A DNA stretch of 64,000 bases from assembly GCA_036946625.1 (NCBI GenBank), contig JAQIIU010000003.1, forward strand, positions 1,873,001 through 1,937,000, given 5' to 3'. Source of the DNA: Methylorubrum populi. GTDB lineage: Bacteria; Pseudomonadota; Alphaproteobacteria; Rhizobiales; Beijerinckiaceae. The translations under genes were made by a program, and so were the position numbers. Below, piece by piece: positions 18,579 through 26,666 of the stretch. Every line of letters starts with the position of its first letter. Within the stretch, counting starts at the first letter, position 1. Below the pieces are notes generated by a model. It had not been told where the DNA came from and searched no databases. It was given only the letters and a program-made list of their open reading frames with translations.

Positions 18579-20114
18579 TCAGGCGCTCTTGCGCAGGTCC
18601 GGCACGCGCTTTCGAAAGTCCCGGTCGAGGGCGTCGGCGGCGATCCAGCCCGACATCATCACCATCGGCATGCCGGGCCCCGGATGGGCGGCACCGCCGG
18701 CGAGGTAGAGGCCGCGCACCTCCCGCGAGCGGTTGCCGGGCTTGAACGCGCCCATCATCCGCCCGTGCGAGGCCAGCCCGTAGATCGCGCCGTTCAGGAC
18801 GTGATAGCGGTCGTGGATGTCCTGCGGGGTGAGATGGCGCTCGAACACGATGCGTTCCTCGATGTCCGGCATGCCGCCGGTGCGCTTGAGCTTTTCCAGG
18901 ATGGTCCGGCGATAGGCCGGAAACATCTGCTGCCAGTCGTGGTGCGGCCTCAGGTACGGTGTGTGAACGAGGACGTAGAGCGCCTCGCCGCCCTCCGGCG
19001 CCACGCTCGGATCGGTGGAGGAGGGCGCCGCGAGATAGGCGGTCGGGTCGGGCGCCGGCTCGCCCTTGCGGTAGATGGAATCGAACTCCTCCTCCGGATC
19101 GCGGGAGAAGACGAAATCGTGGTGCGCCAGATGCTCGTAAGCCTTGTTCAGCCCGAGATAGAGCACCACGCCGGAGCAGGCCGGCTCGAAGGTCTTCTTC
19201 GCGTAGGCCCTGCCGACCTCGCCGCCGACGAGTTCGCGGTAGGTGCGCACGGAATCCATGTTGGAGATCACGGCGTCGTAGGGCGCGATCCCGTCACGGG
19301 TGCGCAGGCCCCGGAGCCGGCCCTCCGCGATGTCGAGGCCCAGCACCTCGTCGGAGGACTTCATCGTGGCGCCGAGCTCGCCCGCGAGCCTCATCAGCCC
19401 TTCGGCGACCGCGCGGGTGCCGCCCATCGGATACCAGACGCCTTCCGCCGTCTGCATGTGGGCGATGGCGCAGAGCACCGCCGGCGCGCCGTAGGGCGAG
19501 GAGCCGACATACTGCACGAAGTGGTCGAGCATCTGCGCGAGGCGCGCATCCTTGACCTTGCCGCGGATGGTGCTGGCGACGGTGGCGTGCATGCGAAGGC
19601 TCAGCACGTCGCGCAGCGTGCCGGGATTCATGTTGGCGCGGATGTCGATCGTGTCGAACAGATCCTGCACCGCCTTCCAGAAGAAGAATTTTTCCGACAC
19701 GCCGTGCAGGTGCTCGGAAACCGCGATGAACCGCTTGTACCCTTCGCCCGCGCCCTGCCCGGGCGCGAAGCGGTCCATCGAGGCGGCCATGGCGTCCACG
19801 TCCTCGACGAGATCGACCGCCGAGCCGTCGTCGAAGAAGCAGCGCCATTGCGGGTCGAGGCGGCGCAGGTCCATGTAGTCGCGCACGCTCCGGCCGGCCT
19901 CGGCGAAGATGCGCTCCAGAACGCGCGGCACGGTGAGGATGGTCGGCCCCATGTCGAAACGGAAGCCGTCCTCGTGCAGCACCGCGGCCTTGCCGCCCAT
20001 CCAGGCGTTCTTGTCGTAGACGGTGACGCGATGCCCGCGGGCCGCCGCCACGCAGGCCGAGGCGAGACCGCCGAGCCCGCTGCCGACGACCGCGACCGAA
20101 GACCCCTGGCTCAT
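18579..20114 (-). CDS. CrtI-family carotenoid oxidase (CrtP/CrtNb-like)
   Basis: 511 aa FAD-dependent carotenoid-modifying enzyme. The dinucleotide-binding GSGLGGLASACVAAARG starts the protein, and GFRFDMGPTILTVPRVLERIF follows. The C-terminal FAD motif is GLYLAGGAAHPGPGMPMVMMSG. The DMGPTILT-P signature and the C-terminal half resemble staphylococcal-type diapolycopene oxygenase (CrtP/CrtNb), which oxidises the terminal methyls of C30 carotenoids. It could still be a desaturase. The ATG at 20114 overlaps the upstream small ORF by 4 bp. Confidence 0.83.
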   Translation of the reverse strand: MSQGSSVAVVGSGLGGLASACVAAARGHRVTVYDKNAWMGGKAAVLHEDGFRFDMGPTILTVPRVLERIFAEAGRSVRDYMDLRRLDPQWRCFFDDGSAVDLVEDVDAMAASMDRFAPGQGAGEGYKRFIAVSEHLHGVSEKFFFWKAVQDLFDTIDIRANMNPGTLRDVLSLRMHATVASTIRGKVKDARLAQMLDHFVQYVGSSPYGAPAVLCAIAHMQTAEGVWYPMGGTRAVAEGLMRLAGELGATMKSSDEVLGLDIAEGRLRGLRTRDGIAPYDAVISNMDSVRTYRELVGGEVGRAYAKKTFEPACSGVVLYLGLNKAYEHLAHHDFVFSRDPEEEFDSIYRKGEPAPDPTAYLAAPSSTDPSVAPEGGEALYVLVHTPYLRPHHDWQQMFPAYRRTILEKLKRTGGMPDIEERIVFERHLTPQDIHDRYHVLNGAIYGLASHGRMMGAFKPGNRSREVRGLYLAGGAAHPGPGMPMVMMSGWIAADALDRDFRKRVPDLRKSA

Positions 20115-20464
20115 TGGAACGCGTCTCCCGCGGGGCCCGGACGAACGGCCTTCCGAACGAAGCTAGATGCGGGACGGGTCGGGTCAACGCGCCACCCGGT
20201 CGCGCTCCCTCCGATCGAGACCGCGGGCTGTGGACACAGGGAGTCCGGGAAGTTGCCGATCTCCCGGCGCCGCTCCCCGGCCTCGGCGAAGTCGTGGGTG
20301 CTGACGACGAGGGCGGCGCCCTGGGCGCGCAAATCCGCCAGCACGGCGTGGATCGCCGCGCCGAGGAGGATCAGGTCGGGAGAATCGAGCAGGCTCGCCG
20401 CCCGAACCGGACCGGCGAGCACGACCGGAGCCGCAAGGCCCGCGAGGCGCGTGGCCCGCCTCAC
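20111..20464 (-). CDS. Small ORF locked between the two carotenoid enzymes, function unknown
   Basis: 117 aa frame from a GTG at 20464. The GTG overlaps the stop of the upstream CrtN-like gene (GTGA) and its own stop overlaps the ATG of the downstream oxidase (ATGA). Exact 4-bp overlaps at both ends are hard to explain by chance and support translation. The N-terminal half has a hydrophobic stretch (LAGLAAPVVLAGPVRA) and a helical segment (AAIHAVLADLRAQGAALVV). The C-terminal ~45 residues look less like a folded protein. I recognise no family. It may be a coupling leader, an eroded gene or a small accessory protein. Confidence 0.5.
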   Translation of the reverse strand: MRRATRLAGLAAPVVLAGPVRAASLLDSPDLILLGAAIHAVLADLRAQGAALVVSTHDFAEAGERRREIGNFPDSLCPQPAVSIGGSATGWRVDPTRPASSFVRKAVRPGPAGDAFQ

Positions 20465-22083
20465 CTCGGGTCGACCTGCGTGGCGAGGGGCGTCGTGGAT
20501 GGCAGATCGGCCAGGATCGCGGGCGCCTTCTCGCGGGCGAGATCCTCGATCAGGAGGCGGGCGGAGATGCGCGCGCCCTCGTAGATGACGGGAAGGCCCG
20601 AGCCCGGATGGGTGCCGCCGCCGACGAGGTAGAGGCCCGGCCCGAAGCGGTTGTGCGGGCGGAACCACAGCATCTGCAGCAGGTCGTGGGCGAGGTTGAA
20701 GGTCGCGCCCTCGTGCACCGCGAAGTCGTCGCGCCAGTCGCGCGGATCGACCACGCGCTCGTAGCGGATGCGGCTCTCGATGTCGGGGAGCCCCAGGAGC
20801 TTCAGGCGCTCCAGCACCCGCTTGCGGTAGCTCGGCCCGACCGTCTCCCAATCGATGCCGGCCCTGAGGTTCGGCACCGGCACCAGCACGTAGAGGGCGG
20901 TGTGGCCGGGCGGCGCCATGCCGCCGTCGGTGAAGCCCGCGTGCTGCACGTAGATCGAGGGCTGCATCGGCAGGGTGCCGCCGGTGATCTCGGCGATGTT
21001 GCGCTCGTAATCCTTGGCCAGCAGGATCGTGTGGTGGCCGAGGTTCTCGGGCATCCTGCCCTCCAGCCCCAGGTAGAGCATGTAGGTCGAGCAGGAGAGA
21101 CGCGCCCGGCCGATCTTGGCGTCGCGCCAGCGCGAGCGGCGCTCCTCCGGCACGAGGTCGCGGATCGCCTTGGCGAAGTCGCCGTTCACGACCACCGCGT
21201 CGGCCTTCAGCGTCTCGCCGCCGGAGACCACGCCGCAGGCGCGCTTGCCCTCGAACAGCACCCGCTCGACGGATCGGCGCAAGCGGATGTCGACGCCCAT
21301 GCGGCGGGCGAGCCCCGCCATCGCCTCCGAGACCGCGCCGCAGCCGCCGACCGGATGGTAGACCCCGTGCTCGTATTCGAGGAACGAGAGGATCGTGAAC
21401 AGGCTCGGGCAGCGGAACGGCGACATCCCGAGATACTTGGTCTGGAACGAGAAGGCGAGGCGCACCCGCGGATCGGCGAAGTAGCGCCTGAGATCGCGGT
21501 CGACGCTGCGGCCGGGATGGAGATGGGGGAGTGCCGTCAGCATCGCCGGGCTCGCCATCGACAGGACCCTGTCGAAGGCCTGTTCCAGCACCGGCTTGAA
21601 GGCGTTCAGCTTGGTCCGGTTCTCGTCGAAGAACTTTTGGACGTTCTCGGCGTCGGCGGGGGCGAGGCGGGCGATCTCTTCCTTGAGCCGCGGCACGTCG
21701 CCGGTGGCGCGGATCTGCCCCGAGACGCCGCCCTCGCCCTCGAACACGAGGTTGTATTGCGGGTCGAGCCGCTCCAGGCGGACATGGTCCTCCAGACGCT
21801 CGCCGCAGGATTCGAAGATGTCGGCCAGGATCTGCGGATAGAGGAAGAAGGTCGGGCCGATGTCGAAGCGGTAGCCGCCCGGTGCCCCGACGGTCCTGGT
21901 GCGCCCGCCGACGGCCGCGTCGCGCTCGATCACCGTGACGTGCAGACCGGCCTTGGCCAGGAGCAGCGCGGTGGCGAGCCCGCCGGGGCCCGCCCCGACG
22001 ACGATGACACGGCGGCCCGACAGGGTGCGCAAACCTTCCCGCGACCGAAGCAACGCCCCGAGACTCCCTCTGATACCGGACAC
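20461..22083 (-). CDS. crtN: CrtI-family 4,4'-diapophytoene desaturase (CrtN-like)
   Basis: 540 aa from the GTG at 22083. The FAD-binding VIVVGAGPGGLATALLLAKAG begins about residue 26. The family signature GYRFDIGPTFFLYPQI follows, and the C-terminal FAD motif is GLYLVGGGTHPGSGLPVIYEG. SCSTYMLYLGLEG, the ERNIAEITGG region and PSIYVQHA align better with CrtN desaturases than with oxidases. It would desaturate diapophytoene or a squalene-type C30 precursor at the membrane. It is the first gene of the coupled carotenoid operon. The N-terminal ~25 residues before the FAD motif are unusual, so the true start may be a later TTG near 22057. Confidence 0.85.
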   Translation of the reverse strand: MSGIRGSLGALLRSREGLRTLSGRRVIVVGAGPGGLATALLLAKAGLHVTVIERDAAVGGRTRTVGAPGGYRFDIGPTFFLYPQILADIFESCGERLEDHVRLERLDPQYNLVFEGEGGVSGQIRATGDVPRLKEEIARLAPADAENVQKFFDENRTKLNAFKPVLEQAFDRVLSMASPAMLTALPHLHPGRSVDRDLRRYFADPRVRLAFSFQTKYLGMSPFRCPSLFTILSFLEYEHGVYHPVGGCGAVSEAMAGLARRMGVDIRLRRSVERVLFEGKRACGVVSGGETLKADAVVVNGDFAKAIRDLVPEERRSRWRDAKIGRARLSCSTYMLYLGLEGRMPENLGHHTILLAKDYERNIAEITGGTLPMQPSIYVQHAGFTDGGMAPPGHTALYVLVPVPNLRAGIDWETVGPSYRKRVLERLKLLGLPDIESRIRYERVVDPRDWRDDFAVHEGATFNLAHDLLQMLWFRPHNRFGPGLYLVGGGTHPGSGLPVIYEGARISARLLIEDLAREKAPAILADLPSTTPLATQVDPR

Positions 22084-22235
22084 GGCAGGCCCGACCACAG
22101 GCCGACCGTGCCGTCCCGACCGGAGGCTCTGCACGCCCGCGCAGCGGTCAATCTTGGCCGGAAGCAAGGAGCCGGCAAGACGCGCGGATTGTCGCGCGCA
22201 GGACGCCTCGAGGTTGTCGGATGCTTCCGCCCGGC

Positions 22236-23738
22236 TCAGCTCCGCCCGCGCCGCCGCAGGGGCACCACTGCGGCGGCGCCGATCTGCGGCCCGGTCTCGG
22301 CGTCGAGATCGGGCACGGCGATGATCGGGGCGCCGCGCAGGTCGCGGCGCATGACGATGGCGCCGCGCTCCTCCAGATAGCCGAGCATGCGTCGGGCCCG
22401 TCCGGCCGAGGACGTGCCGTAGGCCTCGGCCAGGGCGGTGTCGGACGGGCAGGGTGCGTTTTGCAGCGCCGTGCGGGCGATGAGCAGGAACAGGCCGGCG
22501 AGATCCTCGGGCAGGCCGGCGGCGATCCCTTGCGCCCGCTCCCAGGCCGGCCCCTCCGCGGTGGCGCCGTCCACGCCGGCCCGCGCGACCGCGAGCCGGC
22601 GCTTGAACTCGGGCAGGCCCATCGCCTCGCCGCCGATCCGGCGGATGCGGCAGCGGACGGTGAAGTCCTGGTAGAGGGTGGCCGGCGTGCAGGCGGCGGC
22701 GTCCGAATCCGCCAGCACCGAGGCGAGGATCTCGGCCATCGCCGCCTCGCGCTCGGCCGGGGCCATCGGCGCCTCCTCCGGCAGATCCTCGCGCACGGGC
22801 GGCCGGTAATTGGCGAGCCGGACCAGCACGTCGGGGCCCGGCGCGCGCACGGGCTTGGGCCGGGGGCCAAGCAGCGGCCGCGCCTCCTCCTCGGGCGAGG
22901 CGGTGAGGATCAGGGCGCGCGCCTCCTCCCCCATCGTCGGCAGGGGCAGGAGGGCGGGAGCGGCGTTGCGGCTCTCCGTCACCGTCGGGCCGACGGCGAT
23001 GGGCAGCGGACGCTTCGAGAGCGCCGGGCCCAAGCCCACGAAATGGCCGCGGGCGAGATCGCGAAACATCTCGGCCTGGCGGCGGTCGAGGCCCAGGAGG
23101 TCGGCGGCGCGCGCCATGTCGATGTCGAGGAAGGTGCGGCCCATCAGGAAGTTCGAGGCTTCCGCCGCGACGTTCTTGGCGAGCTTGGCCAGACGCTGCG
23201 TGGCGATGATGCCGGCGAGCCCCCGCTTTCGCCCGCGGCACATCAGGTTGGTCATGGCGCCGAGGGAGAGGCGGCGGGCCTCGTCGGACACTTCGCCCGC
23301 GGCGGCCGGGGCGAAGAGCTGCGCCTCGTCCACCACCACCAGCATCGGGTACCAGAGCGCGCGGTCGGCATCGAACAGGCCGCCGAGGAAGGCGGCGGCG
23401 GCGCGCATCTGGTCCTCGGCATCGAGCCCTTCGAGCGAGAGCACGACGGAGACGCGGTGCTCGCGCACCCGCGCGGCGATCCGCAGGAGTTCGGCCTCGT
23501 TGCCGTCCGCCTCGACCACGACGTGGCCGTAGCGCTCGGCCAGGGTGACGAAATCGCCCTCGGGATCGATGATCGCCTGCTGCACGAGGCCCGCGCTCTG
23601 CTCCAACAGGCGGCGCAGCAGGTGCGACTTGCCGGAGCCGGAATTGCCCTGGACGAGCAGGCGCGTCGCCAGCAGCTCGGTGAGGTCCATCGTCCCGGGC
23701 CCGTCGCCGGCCCGCCCCAGATCGATCTCGTAGCCCAT
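22236..23738 (-). CDS. HerA/DUF87-type ATPase
   Basis: 500 aa from the ATG at 23738. Walker A is GNSGSGKSHLLRRLLE (about residue 32) and Walker B is LVVVDEAQLFAP. IIATQRLAKLAKNVAAEASNFLMGRT resembles the sensor region of HerA-family DNA translocases. The C-terminal ~200 residues form a helical, wHTH-like region (MLGYLEERGAIVMRRD). HerA-like ATPases pump or remodel DNA, often with a NurA nuclease; none is present here. It lies 152 bp upstream of the carotenoid operon on the same strand and is probably a separate unit. Confidence 0.83.
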   Translation of the reverse strand: MGYEIDLGRAGDGPGTMDLTELLATRLLVQGNSGSGKSHLLRRLLEQSAGLVQQAIIDPEGDFVTLAERYGHVVVEADGNEAELLRIAARVREHRVSVVLSLEGLDAEDQMRAAAAFLGGLFDADRALWYPMLVVVDEAQLFAPAAAGEVSDEARRLSLGAMTNLMCRGRKRGLAGIIATQRLAKLAKNVAAEASNFLMGRTFLDIDMARAADLLGLDRRQAEMFRDLARGHFVGLGPALSKRPLPIAVGPTVTESRNAAPALLPLPTMGEEARALILTASPEEEARPLLGPRPKPVRAPGPDVLVRLANYRPPVREDLPEEAPMAPAEREAAMAEILASVLADSDAAACTPATLYQDFTVRCRIRRIGGEAMGLPEFKRRLAVARAGVDGATAEGPAWERAQGIAAGLPEDLAGLFLLIARTALQNAPCPSDTALAEAYGTSSAGRARRMLGYLEERGAIVMRRDLRGAPIIAVPDLDAETGPQIGAAAVVPLRRRGRS

Positions 23739-23846
23739 CCCGTTCCCCGCTGGCGCCCGAGCGTTCTAACATGCGCGGGGCGGCCAGGTCCGCGATGGCC
23801 AAAGCCGTCCACAGGCGGGAGGCCGCAGGCGGGCCTTCGGAGGGCC

Positions 23847-24407
23847 TCACACGCGGTAGAACAGAACCCGACCCGCCGGGCACATCTGAAGCAGGAAATC
23901 GAAATCCCTGATGTTGCGCGTCAGAACCGTGCATCCGAGCTTGATCGCCTGGAGGAACAGCACGCAATCATTCAGAGCCCGTCGACGATCGTCCCTGGAA
24001 TAATTCTGGTTGCGGCTCAGCATGCCGGCATAGACTGCGCCCTTCGCCAGAACCTCTGCGTCGGGCGTATAAAGGCGATGTCGCGGCATCCCCTCGATCA
24101 TGCGGCCGATCTTATCCACCACCGGCCGGCTTCTCGGATCGGCTGGATCGAGAGCCCCGACCGCGTACATGAGCTCCTGCACGGCCACGGCACTGTGATT
24201 CACCTGTCGGACCGCAATCAGATCAGCGATGGTCGGCGGTGTCTTTTCCTGAAGTTCGTCGATATAGACACACGTATCGAGCGACAGGCTCTGTCCCGCC
24301 TCGGCCCGTTCGCCGACGAACGGGAGCAGGTTGTCGTCACGGCGGACCAGAGGCGCTGACGGAGTCCGTCGCCAGAGACGCGCGGTGTCGTTGAAGCTGA
24401 AAGCCAC
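23847..24407 (-). CDS. PIN-domain toxin of a type II toxin-antitoxin pair
   Basis: 186 aa. PIN fold acidic residues are visible: SLDTCVYIDEL, an Asp pair near residue 45 after an ~40-residue N-terminal extension, the Glu in AVQELMYAVG, Asp in LNDCVLFLQAI, and Asn/Asp in LTRNIRDFDFL. These chelate Mg for ribonuclease activity, as in VapC. The antitoxin-like gene ends 12 bp upstream. Base composition is lower in GC than the neighbours, consistent with a mobile pair. The long N-terminus before the first Asp is atypical for VapC, so a later start is possible. Confidence 0.75.
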   Translation of the reverse strand: MAFSFNDTARLWRRTPSAPLVRRDDNLLPFVGERAEAGQSLSLDTCVYIDELQEKTPPTIADLIAVRQVNHSAVAVQELMYAVGALDPADPRSRPVVDKIGRMIEGMPRHRLYTPDAEVLAKGAVYAGMLSRNQNYSRDDRRRALNDCVLFLQAIKLGCTVLTRNIRDFDFLLQMCPAGRVLFYRV

Positions 24408-24419
24408 AATACGGCACCG

Positions 24420-24755
24420 TCAGAATTCAAGGTCCAGATCCGGATCGACAGTGCCACGCAACTCACGGAATACTTGAGCGAAATTATCCTCGACAGCGAC
24501 GTTGGCGAGCGCGAACTCGACCAGTTCGGTGTCCGATTCCAACCCTGTCCGTGCCTTCGCACGCTCGATCAACTCGGATGAGACGCGGCCGGAAATTCGT
24601 GAATCCTTGCTGGCGGTGAGGCCGCTCGCCTGTGCGAGCGCCATCACGGCAACGACTTGCTCGCGCTTGACGGTTCCCTTGCGGCGACTTCCCCCAGAAC
24701 GCGACCTTTCCCCCGTGCCGCCTTCCGTTGGCACGTGCCGGACACTTCTGCCCAT
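24420..24755 (-). CDS. Antitoxin-like partner of the PIN toxin
   Basis: 111 aa. The basic N-terminal ~30 residues (GGSRRKGTVKREQ) are followed by a segment resembling ribbon-helix-helix antitoxins (SRISGRVSSELIERAKARTGLESDTELVEFAL) and an acidic tail ending DPDLDLEF, suited to clamping a toxin. It lies immediately upstream of the PIN gene on the same strand and would both neutralise the toxin and repress the operon. The start may be internal, since the N-terminus is poorly ordered. The family assignment is tentative. Confidence 0.65.
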   Translation of the reverse strand: MGRSVRHVPTEGGTGERSRSGGSRRKGTVKREQVVAVMALAQASGLTASKDSRISGRVSSELIERAKARTGLESDTELVEFALANVAVEDNFAQVFRELRGTVDPDLDLEF

Positions 24756-24858
24756 GACCGCCTCGATGTCCGTTCAACAAATCGTGTGTCTGGGCAACAT
24801 AGCGTGGATTCAACTCCCGCTCAAGGTGTGCCTTCAAGTCGAACGCGAGAGCACTTGC

Positions 24859-25680
24859 TCAGGACCGGCCTCGAAACCGCAAGCGCTTGGCGGCGAGCCG
24901 ATGCAGCGCGATCGCCCCCGCGGTCGCGACGTTGAGGGAATCGAAGCCCGGCGCCATGGCGATGCGCAGGCGGCGGGCCCGCGCCATCAGCGCCTGCGGA
25001 AGGCCGGGCCCCTCCGTGCCGAGCAGCAGCAGCGCGCGGGCCGGCGGTTCCAGCGAATCCAGCGTCTCGTCCCCGCCGGGCGTGAGCGCGAGCGGAGTGA
25101 GGGCGTGGCGCTCGGCCAAATCCAGCAGCGCCGCCCCGCTCGCGGCGCGGGCAAAGGGGACGGTCAGCGCCGCGCCGGCCGAGACGCGGATCGCCTTGCG
25201 GTAGAGCGGATCGCAGGTCTCGGCATCGAGCCACACCGCGTCGGCACCGAAGGCGGCGGCGTTGCGGAACAGGCCGCCGACATTGTCGTGGTTGGTCAGC
25301 CCGACGAGGCCGAGCACGAGGGCCGGGGCGGGGATGGGCGGGATCAGCGCCTCGGGCGCGGGCTCCGCCCCGCGCAGGCCCACCGCCAGCACGCCGCGAT
25401 GGATCGGGAAGCCGGCGACCGCGCTCATCACGGGCTTGCCGGCCAGATAGACCGGTGGCCCATCCCCGCTCAGCAGGTCCGCGAAGGCCGCCCAGCGCTC
25501 GGGCGCCAGCAGCACCGATTCCGCCGCGAAGCGGGCGCTGGCCGAGAACAGCATCCGCAGGGTCACCTCGCCCTCGACGACGAAGCGGCCCTGCCGCCCC
25601 ACGAGGTCGCGCTCGCGCACGAACCGATAGGCGGAGAGCCGCGGGTCGTCGGGATCGTCGATGGCGATCGGCTCGGGCAA
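24859..25680 (-). CDS. TrmH/SpoU-family RNA 2'-O-methyltransferase
   Basis: About 273 aa. No ATG fits; the TTG at 25680 gives an N-terminus (PEPIAIDDPDDPRLSAYRF) matching the substrate-binding domain that precedes the SPOUT domain. The motifs are VGLTNHDNVGGLFRNAAAFGAD (motif 1), LLLLGTEGPGLP (motif 2) and APGFDSLNVATAGAIALHRLA (motif 3), as in knotted SAM-dependent tRNA/rRNA methyltransferases. The target nucleotide is unknown. The start lies 8 bp after the MaoC stop, so the two are co-transcribed. The open frame continuing upstream is not part of this protein. Confidence 0.85.
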   Translation of the reverse strand: MPEPIAIDDPDDPRLSAYRFVRERDLVGRQGRFVVEGEVTLRMLFSASARFAAESVLLAPERWAAFADLLSGDGPPVYLAGKPVMSAVAGFPIHRGVLAVGLRGAEPAPEALIPPIPAPALVLGLVGLTNHDNVGGLFRNAAAFGADAVWLDAETCDPLYRKAIRVSAGAALTVPFARAASGAALLDLAERHALTPLALTPGGDETLDSLEPPARALLLLGTEGPGLPQALMARARRLRIAMAPGFDSLNVATAGAIALHRLAAKRLRFRGRS

Positions 25681-25688
25681 AGGGGCGT

Positions 25689-26162
25689 TCAGGCGCCCCC
25701 GCCGCCCATGCGCATGGCGAGCGGGTCGGCCTCCTCCTTCTTCGGCACCTTCACCAGGGCCTCGCCGTCGAGCACCACCTCGTCGCCGACGGAGCAGGTG
25801 CAGGCGAGGCGGGCGCGGCGGCGCTCGGGGATCAGTTCGGCCACCGCGACCTTCACCTCGACGATGTCGCCGATGCGCACGGGCGCGCGGAAGTTCAAGG
25901 TCTGCGAGATGTAGACCGCGCCCGGCCCCGGCAGGCGGGTGCCGAGCACCGCCGAGATCAGGCCGGCGGTGTAGAGGCCGTGGGCGATGCGGGTGCCGAA
26001 GGGCGTGCGCGCGGCGAAGTGCTCGGAGAGGTGGATCGGGTTGCGGTCGCCGGTGATCTCGGCGAAGCCGACCACGTCGGAAGAGGAGATTTCCTTCCTG
26101 AGGATCTCGGTGAGCCCGACTTCGAGATCCTCGAAATAGAGCACGCGCAGTTCGGGCAACAT
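25689..26162 (-). CDS. MaoC-like (R)-enoyl-CoA hydratase (PhaJ type)
   Basis: 157 aa from the ATG at 26162, the normal size for a single hot-dog MaoC domain. The hydratase-2 motif is intact (Asp in TGDRNPIHLSEHFA, His at the following IHLSE, then FGTRIAHGLYTAGLISAVLG). It hydrates trans-2-enoyl-CoA to (R)-3-hydroxyacyl-CoA. Such enzymes can feed PHA synthesis or other acyl-CoA routes; with PHB genes in the same window a PhaJ role is possible but inferred. It is followed by the TrmH gene in one operon. Confidence 0.87.
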   Translation of the reverse strand: MLPELRVLYFEDLEVGLTEILRKEISSSDVVGFAEITGDRNPIHLSEHFAARTPFGTRIAHGLYTAGLISAVLGTRLPGPGAVYISQTLNFRAPVRIGDIVEVKVAVAELIPERRRARLACTCSVGDEVVLDGEALVKVPKKEEADPLAMRMGGGGA

Positions 26163-26374
26163 TCTCAGGGCCTCCCCGGTCCGGATCGCCGCTCGACGGG
26201 CGGCTTGGCAATCCTCTGGCAGGGCTTTCGCCTCGCACAGCCGCGCCCGCAAATCCAGCCGGACATTCGGCCGGGAGCGGTCTCGCGCGGGAAGAACCTT
26301 CGAACGAGCCCTCGACAGGGCCGGGCGCCTCGGGCAATCAGCGGCCCGTTTCTTCCGCCCTCGGGACCCCGCCG

Positions 26375-26641
26375 GTGCCTCCTCCGCCGCCCTCGCCGCG
26401 CCTGCGCCCGGTCGTCGCCCGCGTGGCGGGGCTGAACCTGGGCTGTTTCGGCATCGAGCTCGCGGTGGCGCTCGGCATCGCCGGCCTCGCCACCGCCGCG
26501 ACCCGCTCGCCCTGGCCGGACCTCGTGGCGGCGCTCGGCATCGCCGTCATCAACGCGGATTCCGCCTGCGACGTGCTCAAGGCCGCCCGCCGCGAATGGC
26601 GCGCTGCGGCCGACGAGGCCGCCTCGCAGGCACGCGCCTGA
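26375..26641 (+). pseudogene. Internally deleted cation-diffusion-facilitator-like transporter remnant
   Basis: An 88 aa frame from the GTG at 26375. The first ~30 residues (VARVAGLNLGCFGIELAVALG) look like transmembrane helix 1 of small CDF-type cation transporters. The residues from ~47 (SPWPDLVAALGIAVINADSACDVLKAARREW) look like their last helix and C-terminal tail. The ~120 residues between, including the metal-binding helices, are missing, but the frame is kept. I infer an in-frame internal deletion; a genuine two-helix miniprotein is the alternative. The next gene starts ~26 bp downstream. Confidence 0.5.
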
Positions 26642-26666
26642 TGTCTCTTCCGTTCCCATCGGACTT

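Noticed and set aside
20461..23967. Possible fusion of the CrtN-like enzyme with an upstream domain
   Set aside because: The frame stays open upstream only because of composition. That part overlaps the HerA-like gene, which has real motifs in another frame.
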